A DNA stretch of 64,000 nt, from the NCBI GenBank assembly GCA_903933115.1, contig CAIZIT010000070.1, forward strand, positions 62,001 to 126,000, read 5' to 3'. The translations under genes were made by a program, and so were the position numbers. Positions 7,285-15,201 of the stretch are shown here, one piece after another. Positions within the stretch are counted from its first letter, which is position 1; each line of letters starts with the position of its first letter. The notes beneath the pieces were generated by a model. The model saw only the letters and a program-made list of their open reading frames with translations. It was not told the origin of the DNA and ran no database searches. This stretch comes from an uncultured Burkholderiales bacterium (GTDB lineage: Bacteria > Pseudomonadota > Gammaproteobacteria > Burkholderiales > Burkholderiaceae_C).

Positions 7285-9246
7285 TTATGCAGCACTTCCG
7301 CCCAAATAAGCTTCGATGACTTTTTCATTGGATTGAACCTCAAGAGGTTTGCCCTCTGCAATCTTTTGACCAAAGTCGAGGACAGAGACGGTGTCGCAAA
7401 TGCTCATCACCACGTCCATATGGTGCTCAATCAAAATCACCGTGATGTGATGGTCGCGAATCTTACGGATGATCGAGATCAGCTCCTTGATGTCTGGTGC
7501 AGTCAGACCGGCCGCGGGCTCATCAAGGAGGAGCAATTCGGGATCCAGAGCCAAAGCCCTGGCAATCTCCAAGAGCCTTTGTTTGCCATAGGGTAGATTC
7601 CTCGCTTGCTCCAAAGCCAAGTCACCAAGACCCACAAATTCCAAAAGGGCGTAGGCCCGGTGGGTGGCATCAAGGTCTTCATGTTGGTAACGAGAGGTGG
7701 ACAAGGCCACATCCAAGAGGTTGCTTTTGAAGGTGTGGTGCAGACCCACCAAAACGTTTTGCAAGGCCGTCATTTCGCCAAAAAGCTGCACGTTTTGGAA
7801 TGTCCTTGCAATGCCCGAGAGTGCAATTTCAGAGGAGGTCTTGCCAATGACCGTTTGGGTTTTAAAGTCGATGTCGCCCGATGTTGGCGTGTAGATGCCC
7901 GTGAGCACATTCATCATCGTGCTCTTGCCTGAGCCATTGGGGCCAATCAAGCCATGAATTTCTCCCCTTTTAACCACCAAATCAACTTGATTGAGCGCTT
8001 TGAGGCCGCCGAACTGCATCAGCACCCCTTTGGCCACCAAGAGCTCTGAGCCTTGAGGGGAGGTGCTAGAAGCGGCCCAGTTGGGGTTGAACGCATTTTC
8101 TTGTTGGCCCTTGGAGGCCAAGCCAGTTTCTTGTAAACCCAGCGCCTTTTGATCGCTGAGGGCCTTTTGGGCCGCAAGAAGCTTGTTCATGAATCCAATG
8201 ATGCCGTCTTGCAAGTAATAAACCACAAACAAAATCATCAGTCCAAAAATACTGAGTCTCCAATCGGTGATGTTTTCCAATTGGTATGAAAATACGGCCA
8301 AGCAAAAGGTGCCGATCACGGGAACCAAGACGGCGTTGAGGGTGAGCCACTTCTTCATCAATCCCACCAATGCGCCCAAAGCAATCAAGGCACAAGACAG
8401 GGTCGCTACGATTCTGAAGATCTCAATATCGTCCAAGAGTTTTGGCAAGAGCACAATGATCGTGGCACCCAGTATGGCACCGCTTCGGGTCTTTCTTCCG
8501 CCCATGATGATGGCCAAGAGGAACAACACCGTGAGCTCAAAGTTGTAAGTGTTTGGTGAGATGTATTGCTCAGAGTAGGCATACAAACTTCCAGCCAAGC
8601 CCGCAAAACCTGCACTGATCACAAAGGCGTAGACTTTGTACCTGTAGACCGATACACCCATACAGTCCGACGCAACAGGTGAGCCCCTCAAGGCTTCAAA
8701 GGCGCGCCCCAAGTGGGAGCGCAAAATCCTGTGCACGATCAAAAGGGAAAGCGCCAACATCAAACACACCAACCAATAAAAATCACGTTCATCGAGCTTG
8801 ATGCCTGCGATTTGAGGCTTTGGAATTTTGACACCCAAGGGCCCCTCGGTCAGAAAAGTCATCTCATTGATCAAAATTTGAATGATGGTGCCAAAGGCCA
8901 AAGTCACCATGGCCAAATAAGGCCCCGAGACTTTCAAGGCCGGTAGCGCTAAGATCGCTCCGAAAAAGGCGGTGACCAAAATGCTGGTGGGCAAAATGAG
9001 CCACAAGGGGGCCGCAAGTTTCATGAACATCACGCCCACCGTGTAAGCACCAATGCCAAAAAGGCCCGAGTGACCCAATGAGACTTGACCGGTGTAGCCC
9101 ACCACAATGTCCAGCCCAAACAGCAAGATGGAGTAGATCATGATCGTCTCCACCAAGTGAATGTAGTACGGGTTGGGTGTGATCACGGGGACAAACGCGG
9201 CACCCACGAGTGCGAGTGCAGCAAATACAAACGATTTCTTGAACAT
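7285..9246 (-). CDS. Fused LivM permease-LivG ATPase
   Basis: A 653-residue fusion of two HAAT transporter parts. Residues about 1-345 form a LivM-type permease with many membrane segments, including the GYTGQVSLGHSGLFGIGAY motif. A linker of roughly 50 residues leads to a LivG-type ATPase (residues about 398-650) with Walker A GPNGSGKST near 434, the signature region LPYGKQRLLEIARAL near 548 and Walker B LLLLDEPAAG near 571. It lies 2 bp after livH and 17 bp before livF. Fusion fixes permease and ATPase stoichiometry; it is known in other Burkholderiales and is not a sequencing artefact here because the frame is continuous. Confidence 0.92.
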   Translation of the reverse strand: MFKKSFVFAALALVGAAFVPVITPNPYYIHLVETIMIYSILLFGLDIVVGYTGQVSLGHSGLFGIGAYTVGVMFMKLAAPLWLILPTSILVTAFFGAILALPALKVSGPYLAMVTLAFGTIIQILINEMTFLTEGPLGVKIPKPQIAGIKLDERDFYWLVCLMLALSLLIVHRILRSHLGRAFEALRGSPVASDCMGVSVYRYKVYAFVISAGFAGLAGSLYAYSEQYISPNTYNFELTVLFLLAIIMGGRKTRSGAILGATIIVLLPKLLDDIEIFRIVATLSCALIALGALVGLMKKWLTLNAVLVPVIGTFCLAVFSYQLENITDWRLSIFGLMILFVVYYLQDGIIGFMNKLLAAQKALSDQKALGLQETGLASKGQQENAFNPNWAASSTSPQGSELLVAKGVLMQFGGLKALNQVDLVVKRGEIHGLIGPNGSGKSTMMNVLTGIYTPTSGDIDFKTQTVIGKTSSEIALSGIARTFQNVQLFGEMTALQNVLVGLHHTFKSNLLDVALSTSRYQHEDLDATHRAYALLEFVGLGDLALEQARNLPYGKQRLLEIARALALDPELLLLDEPAAGLTAPDIKELISIIRKIRDHHITVILIEHHMDVVMSICDTVSVLDFGQKIAEGKPLEVQSNEKVIEAYLGGSAA

Positions 9247-9248
9247 GC

Positions 9249-10127
9249 TTAAACCTTTTTGATCGCTGTTTTACCGAACAAGCCCGCGGGTTTGACCGCC
9301 AAGACCATCAATAGGAGCACCAAGCCAGGCACATCCTTGTATCCGGTGGAGATGTAAAAGCCCGTGGTCGTCTCAGCGATGCCCAGCAAAATACCGCCCA
9401 CCACAATGCCCATGCCACTTGTGAGTCCACCAATGATGGCCACGGCAAACGCTTTGAGCCCGAGTACGGAGCCCATGGTGGCCCCCGTCAGGGTCAAGGG
9501 GGCGATCAAAATGCCTGCGAAAGCTGCGGTGAGTGAGGACATGGCATAGGAAAAAGTGATGACCAAACCGGTGTTGATGCCCATCAGTTTGGCCGCATCG
9601 CGGTCGTTGAATGTGGCCACCACGGCTTTGCCATAAATGGTTTTGCGGTTGAAAAACTCCACCGCGAGCATCATGAACAAAGCCCCCCCAATCACCAGCA
9701 ACTCCATGGGCAAGACGTTGGCGCCAAAGAGTTTGATGGGAGACTCGTCAAGGGGTGAGGGGAACCTCAAGTCATCTCGACCCCAAATATTTTCTGCAAC
9801 GTTTTTAAAGATGATCCCCAAAGCGATGGTCGACATGATCCAACCAAATTCGCTTTTGATTTTGATCGCTGGGCGCACACCTATGCGCTCGACCAAAGCG
9901 CCTTGAACCAATCCAAAGAGACACACCAAGGGAATGGCCAACCAATAATTGAGACCCATGCCATCGACCAAGGTGAGTCCAAACAAGGCCCCCAACATCA
10001 ACGCCTCACCTTGTCCAAAATTCAAGGTGTCCGATGTCGCAAAGGTCAATTGATAACCAAATGCTATGACAGCATAAATCATCCCAAGCGCAATGCCGCT
10101 GTAGATCAGTTGCAGTAATATTTCCAT
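9249..10127 (-). CDS. livH: LivH-type ABC transporter permease
   Basis: A 292-residue inner-membrane permease with the LivH signature near the N-terminus (LNFGQGEALMLGA) and about eight hydrophobic segments. It forms the translocation channel with the LivM part of the next gene, which starts 2 bp after it. It is separated from livK by an intrinsic terminator, so it is probably expressed by partial read-through. Confidence 0.92.
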   Translation of the reverse strand: MEILLQLIYSGIALGMIYAVIAFGYQLTFATSDTLNFGQGEALMLGALFGLTLVDGMGLNYWLAIPLVCLFGLVQGALVERIGVRPAIKIKSEFGWIMSTIALGIIFKNVAENIWGRDDLRFPSPLDESPIKLFGANVLPMELLVIGGALFMMLAVEFFNRKTIYGKAVVATFNDRDAAKLMGINTGLVITFSYAMSSLTAAFAGILIAPLTLTGATMGSVLGLKAFAVAIIGGLTSGMGIVVGGILLGIAETTTGFYISTGYKDVPGLVLLLMVLAVKPAGLFGKTAIKKV

Positions 10128-10176
10128 GGCGTTTTTTTTAGAGGTGAGACAAGGTCGAAGCGGGTAAATTTAACAC

Positions 10177-10212
10177 AAAAAAAAGCACTGTAACCCATTG
10201 GGTGACAGTGCT
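10177..10212 (-). terminator. Intrinsic terminator between livK and livH
   Basis: On the minus strand the stem AGCACTGT ... ACAGTGCT (10184-10212), with an inner ACCC/GGGT pairing, is followed directly by a run of eight T. It lies about 30 bp after the livK stop. Partial read-through here would give more binding protein than membrane complex, which is common in this transporter class. Confidence 0.85.
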
Positions 10213-10240
10213 TCGTGCACCAAACACTCAAAGTGATGGT

Positions 10241-11470
10241 TTATTTTTTGGCAGTGGGTGCTTTTTTGTCTTTTAGACGTAAATCAGCACCTTTTTCTTG
10301 ATCCTCTTGGTAGGCGTAGACGACGCGACCATTCTTTACTTCGCCGAAAACGGGGATGTTGGCCGTGATCGCTTCGTGGTCATCCTTGGTGAAAGGGTGG
10401 TCATAAACAGTCACAACGCCTTCCACTTTGGTTTGCAAGTTCTCCAGCGCTTCCTTGATCTTTACACCATTTGTGGAGCCTGCTTGTTTGATGGCTGCTG
10501 TCAAGAGGTAGATGGAGTCATAGGCTTGGGCCGCAGAAACGGGCGAATCGATGCGGTTGTTTTTGGGCTTAAAGCTCTTGACGTAAGCATCGATGAAGGC
10601 TTTTCTCTTGACCGTGTTGGGCTCTTGAATGAAGGTTTGTGGCATGCGCGCACCTTGACCGCCTTGACCCGCGTTGTCGATGAAGTTGGCCATGGACAAG
10701 GTCCAGCTGCCAATCATCGGTACTTTCCAGCCCAATTTGGTCATGCCATTGGCGATTTGAGCGAGCTCAGGGCCAATACCGTAGGTCAAAATCACCTCTG
10801 CGCCGGCCTCCTTGGCCTTTAAGAGCTGAGCGGTCATGTCGATGTCTTTGATGTTGAATTTTTCAACAGCAACGGGCTTCATGTTTTTGGCGCCCAATGC
10901 TTTTTCCAAATCGGCGAGTCCCAACTGACCGTAGTTGGTGGAGTCGGCCAAAATCGCCACTTTCTTAAAGCCACGCTTGACCACAGCCTCTTCAACAATC
11001 ATGGGTGCTTGAATGCTGTCGTGCGCTGCGTTTCTGAAAATGTAGTTTTCAGTGTAATCGGGCGCTTTGAACTGTTGGGTCAAAATGGAGCCCGTCGCCA
11101 CATTGTTCATGACGGGAATTTTGGCTTCTTGGTAAAAACGTTGTGCCGCTTGAGCCACACCGGTGTTGATGAATCCAACCGTGGCCACCACTTGCTCTTT
11201 GTTGATCAACTCTTGAGCAATTTGAACCCCGCGTTCATTCTTCGCCTCATCATCGCGCTCAATGAGTTGGATTTTTTTACCCAAAACGCCACCGGCCTTG
11301 TTGATCTCTTCGGCTGCCAAACGAACGCCGTCTCGCATGCTCACACCCATGGACGACGAGCCACCGGTGTAGGGGCCACTGACCCCGATTTTGATGGTTT
11401 CTTGAGACCAAGACAAACCTGCACTCACCAATAAGCTGGTGATCAAGCTCAGTTGAACAATTCGTTTCAT
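10241..11470 (-). CDS. Periplasmic substrate-binding protein of HAAT transporter, LivK-like
   Basis: A 409-residue periplasmic binding protein (type 1 fold) with a signal peptide ending near SWSQ (residue 22). The fold begins IKIGVSGPYTGGSSSMG and continues with AAEEINKAGGVLGKKIQL, typical of LivK-type proteins. TTGGAG precedes the ATG at 11470. A TTGAAT-N18-TTTAAT pair upstream is a possible promoter. It heads the transporter operon and lies downstream, on the same strand, of an amidohydrolase and a small gene, so its ligand may be the aromatic acid they process. The ligand cannot be read from sequence. Confidence 0.9.
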   Translation of the reverse strand: MKRIVQLSLITSLLVSAGLSWSQETIKIGVSGPYTGGSSSMGVSMRDGVRLAAEEINKAGGVLGKKIQLIERDDEAKNERGVQIAQELINKEQVVATVGFINTGVAQAAQRFYQEAKIPVMNNVATGSILTQQFKAPDYTENYIFRNAAHDSIQAPMIVEEAVVKRGFKKVAILADSTNYGQLGLADLEKALGAKNMKPVAVEKFNIKDIDMTAQLLKAKEAGAEVILTYGIGPELAQIANGMTKLGWKVPMIGSWTLSMANFIDNAGQGGQGARMPQTFIQEPNTVKRKAFIDAYVKSFKPKNNRIDSPVSAAQAYDSIYLLTAAIKQAGSTNGVKIKEALENLQTKVEGVVTVYDHPFTKDDHEAITANIPVFGEVKNGRVVYAYQEDQEKGADLRLKDKKAPTAKK

Positions 11471-11586
11471 GTGCTAACTCCAAATGTTTTAATAATTAAA
11501 TGTCAAAATCAAAAGGCGATTCAAAGGGTGTGAAGAACCATCCGTTGTCCTCAAGGGTTCAAGCGCGTTTTGAACTTCACCCGTGA

Positions 11587-11736
11587 TCACCCAGTGATTT
11601 CAACCCCATGCTTCTTTTTGAATCGACCGATGCGAGCATCAGGTTTTTCAATATACGTGAAACTTCGGGTTTCCAACCAAGGGAAATCACCTAAGAGTGG
11701 CAAGTCCTTCTTCAGTTCAACCTTGATCTGACTCAT
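11587..11736 (-). CDS. Small 49-residue protein overlapping the amidohydrolase end
   Basis: An ATG at 11736 opens a 49-codon frame (MSQIKVELKKDLPLLGDFP at its start, ending GRFKKKHGVEITG). It overlaps the last 20 bases of the amidohydrolase gene in another frame. The composition looks protein-like, with alternating hydrophobic and charged residues, a Pro-Trp-Leu core and a basic C-terminal stretch, rather than random. Such short overlap suggests translational coupling. I do not recognise the family. It would be missed by a length cut-off of 60 residues. A possible role as an accessory of the amidohydrolase is inference only. Confidence 0.5.
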   Translation of the reverse strand: MSQIKVELKKDLPLLGDFPWLETRSFTYIEKPDARIGRFKKKHGVEITG

Positions 11737-12748
11737 GCCAGCCGAGGAGTTTGAAGGCGTTGCCAAAGTAGATCCTCCGGGCGTCCTCTTCGGGCAAGTT
11801 CAAGGTCTCGATGGAGCGGATGCCCTCTCGAATGAACATGGGACCCTCCTCAGGGTCAAAGGGGCAGTCGCTGGCAAAGACCACGTGTTCTGAGCCAAAG
11901 AAGTCCAATCCGCATTGAAGTGCCGACGAAGAGCCGCCCAAGACGGTATCGCCGTAGAACATCTTGAAGTATTCCATGGGTTTTTTCTTCAAGTTCTTCA
12001 ACACTTGCGCTTCTGAGCCGTCCACACTTCTTGAACCCAGTTGGGCCCAAAGGGTCTCCGCTCTGCCCGAGAAGTAAGGCAGCATGCCTCCGCAGTGATG
12101 GGTGATGAGTTTCAAATCAGGCAACTTGTCAAAAAGGCCAGAGAAGACCATTCTTGACATGGCCACACTGGTTTCATAAGGCCAGCCCAAAACTTGCCAA
12201 ATTTCATACTTGGATTTGTCCTCTGTGTCGTAATCGGGCTTGGAGCCAGGTCGTGTGGGGTGCATCCAGACTGGCAAGTGGTGCACATTGGTGATGCGCT
12301 CAAAGATGGGAAAAATATCGGGGTGATCGAGAGCTTTTCCATTGGCGTGCGACAGAACTTGAACGCCCTTGGCGCCCAAATGGTTGATGGCGTGGTCCAT
12401 TTCTTCCAAGGCCGCCTGGGTGTTGTTCATGGGCAGCGAGGCCACAAAGGTGGGAAACTGTTGGGGCCACTTTTGACAAATCTCAGCCATCCCTTCGTTG
12501 GCCACGCGAGCATAGTGAGGAGATTCCTCTGGACCACCGAGCATCTCAGGCGAGGGCACGGCCAAGGAGATGATCTGTTGAACATCGGGCCAGGCCTTCA
12601 GCATCTCCACCCTCGCTGGCATGTCCCAGAGCATTCTGAGGTTGCTCATGCGTTTGATCATGCCTGCTTCTTTGCCATGCTTTTTAACCAATTCCACGTA
12701 AGAGGGCGGCATGACGTGGTTGTAGATGTCAATTTTTGGCGTTTTCAA
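11717..12748 (-). CDS. Amidohydrolase-2 (ACMSD-like) family protein
   Basis: About 343 residues. This TIM-barrel family contains ACMSD and gamma-resorcylate decarboxylase and usually decarboxylates or hydrolyses aromatic acids at a metal centre. Visible ligands are the His of VWMHPTRPG, the His of LITHHCGGMLP and the Asp of FASDCPFDPEEGP. The N-terminal H-x-H motif reads YNH here (IDIYNHVMPP), so one classical ligand is missing. I chose a TTG at 12748 because AAGGA lies seven bases upstream and the fold starts straight after it; a TTG at 12820 would add 24 unlikely residues. It is divergent from the intradiol dioxygenase and upstream of livK. Confidence 0.8.
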   Translation of the reverse strand: MKTPKIDIYNHVMPPSYVELVKKHGKEAGMIKRMSNLRMLWDMPARVEMLKAWPDVQQIISLAVPSPEMLGGPEESPHYARVANEGMAEICQKWPQQFPTFVASLPMNNTQAALEEMDHAINHLGAKGVQVLSHANGKALDHPDIFPIFERITNVHHLPVWMHPTRPGSKPDYDTEDKSKYEIWQVLGWPYETSVAMSRMVFSGLFDKLPDLKLITHHCGGMLPYFSGRAETLWAQLGSRSVDGSEAQVLKNLKKKPMEYFKMFYGDTVLGGSSSALQCGLDFFGSEHVVFASDCPFDPEEGPMFIREGIRSIETLNLPEEDARRIYFGNAFKLLGWHESDQG

Positions 12749-12978
12749 TTCAAAATCCTTGTTCGTTGAATCTTCTGTGGATGAGAGGAGGGATCTTCTC
12801 ACGCCTGAGTTCCGGTACAAACCCTTAGATACCCTAATTTAAGAGACAAAGCGCGTCATAATTGTGGGCTTTTTCAAGTCTCCATGTCTTGCGCGAAAGC
12901 TCACCCTAAAAGACTTGTGGGACTCTTTGATCCCTTTTTTTCTTCCTATTTATTATTCTCAATGAACGGTTAACGATC

Positions 12979-13893
12979 ATGCTCAATACTCCTCAAGAAC
13001 TGACCGCATTCGTGCTCGAGCAAATGAAGCGCACCGAGGACCCTCGCTCTCGTGAGATTTTTACGCAATTGGTCAAACATTTGCATGCTTTCATCAGCGA
13101 AGTCAAGTTGACAGAGGCTGAGTTTCACTTGGCGTGCTCTTTGATTGCAAAACTTGGGCAGCAAAGCAACCCCTCCCACAACGAGGTCACCTTGATGGCG
13201 GGGTCTTTGGGGGTGTCGGCTCTTGTTTGCTTGCAAAACAATGGTCAAGGTGGCACAGAGCCCACCAGCGCCAATTTGATGGGGCCCTTTTGGCGAGATG
13301 ATTCGCCCCTCACGCCCAGTGGAGGCTCACTGTTGCGGTCCCCAACAGCGGGTGAGCGCGTTTGGGTCAATGCCTATGTCAAGGACTTGAAGGGCCAGCC
13401 TGTTGCCGATGCGCGTGTGGATGTATGGCACTCCTCCAACGAAGGGCTTTACGAAAACCAAGATCCCAAGCAAGCGGAGATGAATTTGAGAGGTCGATTT
13501 ACAACCGATCAAAACGGACATTTTCAGTTCGAGACGATCAAGCCCTCCGGCTACCCGATTCCCGTCAATGGACTGGTCGGCGACTTGTTAAAGCAATTGG
13601 GTCGGCACAATATGCGGCCTGCACATTTGCATTTTTTGGTCTTTAAGGATGGCCTCAAAACACAGTTTTCTCAGGTTTACTCAAGCGATGACCCTTACTT
13701 GGAAACGGATGTGCAATTCGGTGTGACCAACGCGTTGGTGGGGCAATACGTTCGCCACACCCAAGAGCCCTTTCCAAGCGATCAAGTCCTAGGGGACTGG
13801 TGGAGTTTGGACTACACCTTCAAAGTGGAGCCTGGCCACTCTTATTTACCCAAACCCCCTATTACACAAAAGGTGGAAGCCCCAAGAGGGTAA
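12979..13893 (+). CDS. Intradiol ring-cleavage dioxygenase, hydroxyquinol/catechol type
   Basis: A 304-residue non-haem Fe(III) dioxygenase. An N-terminal helical dimerisation domain (residues about 1-100) precedes the beta-sandwich catalytic domain. All four iron ligands are visible: Tyr158 (GLYENQ), Tyr192 (SGYPIP), His216 and His218 (RPAHLHF). Length and the MGPFWRDDSP segment fit the catechol/hydroxyquinol 1,2-dioxygenase branch, which opens the ring between the two hydroxyls to a muconate or maleylacetate. Which diol is used cannot be decided from sequence. A FAH-family hydrolase follows 40 bp later and an ACMSD-like amidohydrolase is divergent, together suggesting a short aromatic-acid pathway. 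Confidence 0.88.
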   Translation: MLNTPQELTAFVLEQMKRTEDPRSREIFTQLVKHLHAFISEVKLTEAEFHLACSLIAKLGQQSNPSHNEVTLMAGSLGVSALVCLQNNGQGGTEPTSANLMGPFWRDDSPLTPSGGSLLRSPTAGERVWVNAYVKDLKGQPVADARVDVWHSSNEGLYENQDPKQAEMNLRGRFTTDQNGHFQFETIKPSGYPIPVNGLVGDLLKQLGRHNMRPAHLHFLVFKDGLKTQFSQVYSSDDPYLETDVQFGVTNALVGQYVRHTQEPFPSDQVLGDWWSLDYTFKVEPGHSYLPKPPITQKVEAPRG

Positions 13894-13933
13894 AGTGTTC
13901 AAGTGTTTATTTTTTTAGAAAGAGAGACGTTTT

Positions 13934-14803
13934 ATGAGATTTTTCAGTTTCGAGCAAAATGCTCAAACAAGCGTGGGCGTTTTGTTGAACGCTCAAGACC
14001 AAGACTTTGTTGATTTTTCAGCACTGGGCTCCAAGTTGCCCAACGATTTAAAAGCCCTCATTGAGATCCCTGGGGGTTTGGAGCAGGCTTACGCTGAAGC
14101 CAAGAAAGCGCCAGTCAGCGCTCACAAGGCCCTCAAAGATGTGAAATTCAAGACCCTCATTGAAAACCCCTCCAAAGTGGTTTGCATGGGTTTGAACTAC
14201 GCCGATCATGCCAAAGAGGGCGGTAACGCCAGACCGGAGTTTCCCAGCTTCTTTTTAAGAGGCAATTCCTCTTTGGCAGCACACCATGCACCTTTGATTC
14301 GTCCCCGTGCCAGTGATAAATTGGATTACGAGGCCGAGCTGGCCCTTGTGATCTCTAAACGTGCTCGTCATTTGACCCCCGAAAATGCTTTGGCGCATTT
14401 GGCAGGCTATGCATGCTTTAACGATGGCTCCATTCGCGACTATCAAAGAAAGTCTTCCCAGTGGACACTCGGCAAAAACTTCGATCAAACGGGTGGTTTT
14501 GGTCCCTATTTGGTCACGCCAGAGGAATTGCCTGCCGCAGCTGCTGGTCTCAGAATTCAGACGCGTTTGAACGGTCAAACCATGCAAGATGCCAACACCA
14601 ATGATTTTTTATGGGGCGTGGTGGAATCTTTGTGCATCATCACCGAGTGCATGACGTTAGAGCCCGGTGATGTCATCATCACGGGCACGCCTGCCGGTGT
14701 GGGCTATGCAAGAACACCGCCCGTCTGGATGAAACCCGGCGATGTTTGTGAAATCGACATTGAAGGTGTCGGCGTGTTGGTCAATACCATTGCTGATGAG
14801 TGA
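13934..14803 (+). CDS. Fumarylacetoacetate hydrolase (FAH) family protein
   Basis: A 289-residue FAH-fold enzyme. The GLNYADHAKE motif (near residue 93), the metal-ligand pair in DYEAELALVI and the FNDGSIRDYQ segment match this family. It contains fumarylpyruvate hydrolases, 2-hydroxyhepta-diene-dioate isomerases and related C-C hydrolases. It is probably co-transcribed with the dioxygenase upstream and followed by an intrinsic terminator. It could process the ring-cleavage product here, or act as fumarylpyruvate hydrolase for the gentisate branch at 28.2 kb; sequence alone does not choose. Confidence 0.87.
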   Translation: MRFFSFEQNAQTSVGVLLNAQDQDFVDFSALGSKLPNDLKALIEIPGGLEQAYAEAKKAPVSAHKALKDVKFKTLIENPSKVVCMGLNYADHAKEGGNARPEFPSFFLRGNSSLAAHHAPLIRPRASDKLDYEAELALVISKRARHLTPENALAHLAGYACFNDGSIRDYQRKSSQWTLGKNFDQTGGFGPYLVTPEELPAAAAGLRIQTRLNGQTMQDANTNDFLWGVVESLCIITECMTLEPGDVIITGTPAGVGYARTPPVWMKPGDVCEIDIEGVGVLVNTIADE

Positions 14804-14881
14804 CGTAAGGGGGGGCAAAAGGTGGCACAAGGGGGGATGCATCACCCCTTGTAAAAGACCTCTCGGGTGCTCAACTCTCAC

Positions 14882-14920
14882 AAGGCATGGATCTCTTGGG
14901 TCGAGATGCATGCCTTTTTT
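14882..14920 (+). terminator. Intrinsic terminator after dioxygenase-FAH operon
   Basis: Stem AAGGCATG ... CATGCCTT (14882-14916), extended inside by ATCTC/GAGAT, ends in a run of six T. It lies 79 bp after the FAH stop. Confidence 0.85.
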
Positions 14921-15201
14921 GTGCCCTGAATCCTCAGCGCTGGAGAGATGGCGTGTGTGCTCAATGAGGAGTGCGTTGGAGCAAGCGAGTTGAGCTCATT
15001 ATCTTTCAAAGGCGTGACTTAGCCTTTGCTGATGTTGGTGCCGAATAGGATGATCAGGTGCTGAAAGTTGGGGTTGGAGGCCGCACTTTCTATTTATCTC
15101 GAGCGTACGTTTAAATGCACGTTTAAATGCACGTTTAAAGGCACGCTTGATTCATGACCTTTATGCATCTTTTTTTGTTCAATCACTTGCATAATACAGG
15201 C
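14921..15201. other. Spacer upstream of the radical SAM gene
   Basis: This stretch has no convincing gene. Its only distinct structure is the 12-bp tandem repeat at 15107-15146. A CATAAT sequence at 15189-15194 just before the start codon is a weak -10 candidate. Confidence 0.45.
15107..15146 (+). repeat. Three and a third copies of a 12-bp tandem repeat
   Basis: Units ACGTTTAAATGC, ACGTTTAAATGC, ACGTTTAAAGGC and a partial ACGC follow each other without gaps, about 56 bp upstream of the radical SAM start. Each contains the palindrome TTTAAA and the unit length is near one helical turn, so the copies face roughly the same side of the DNA. A regulator site or plain slippage are both possible. 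Confidence 0.8.
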
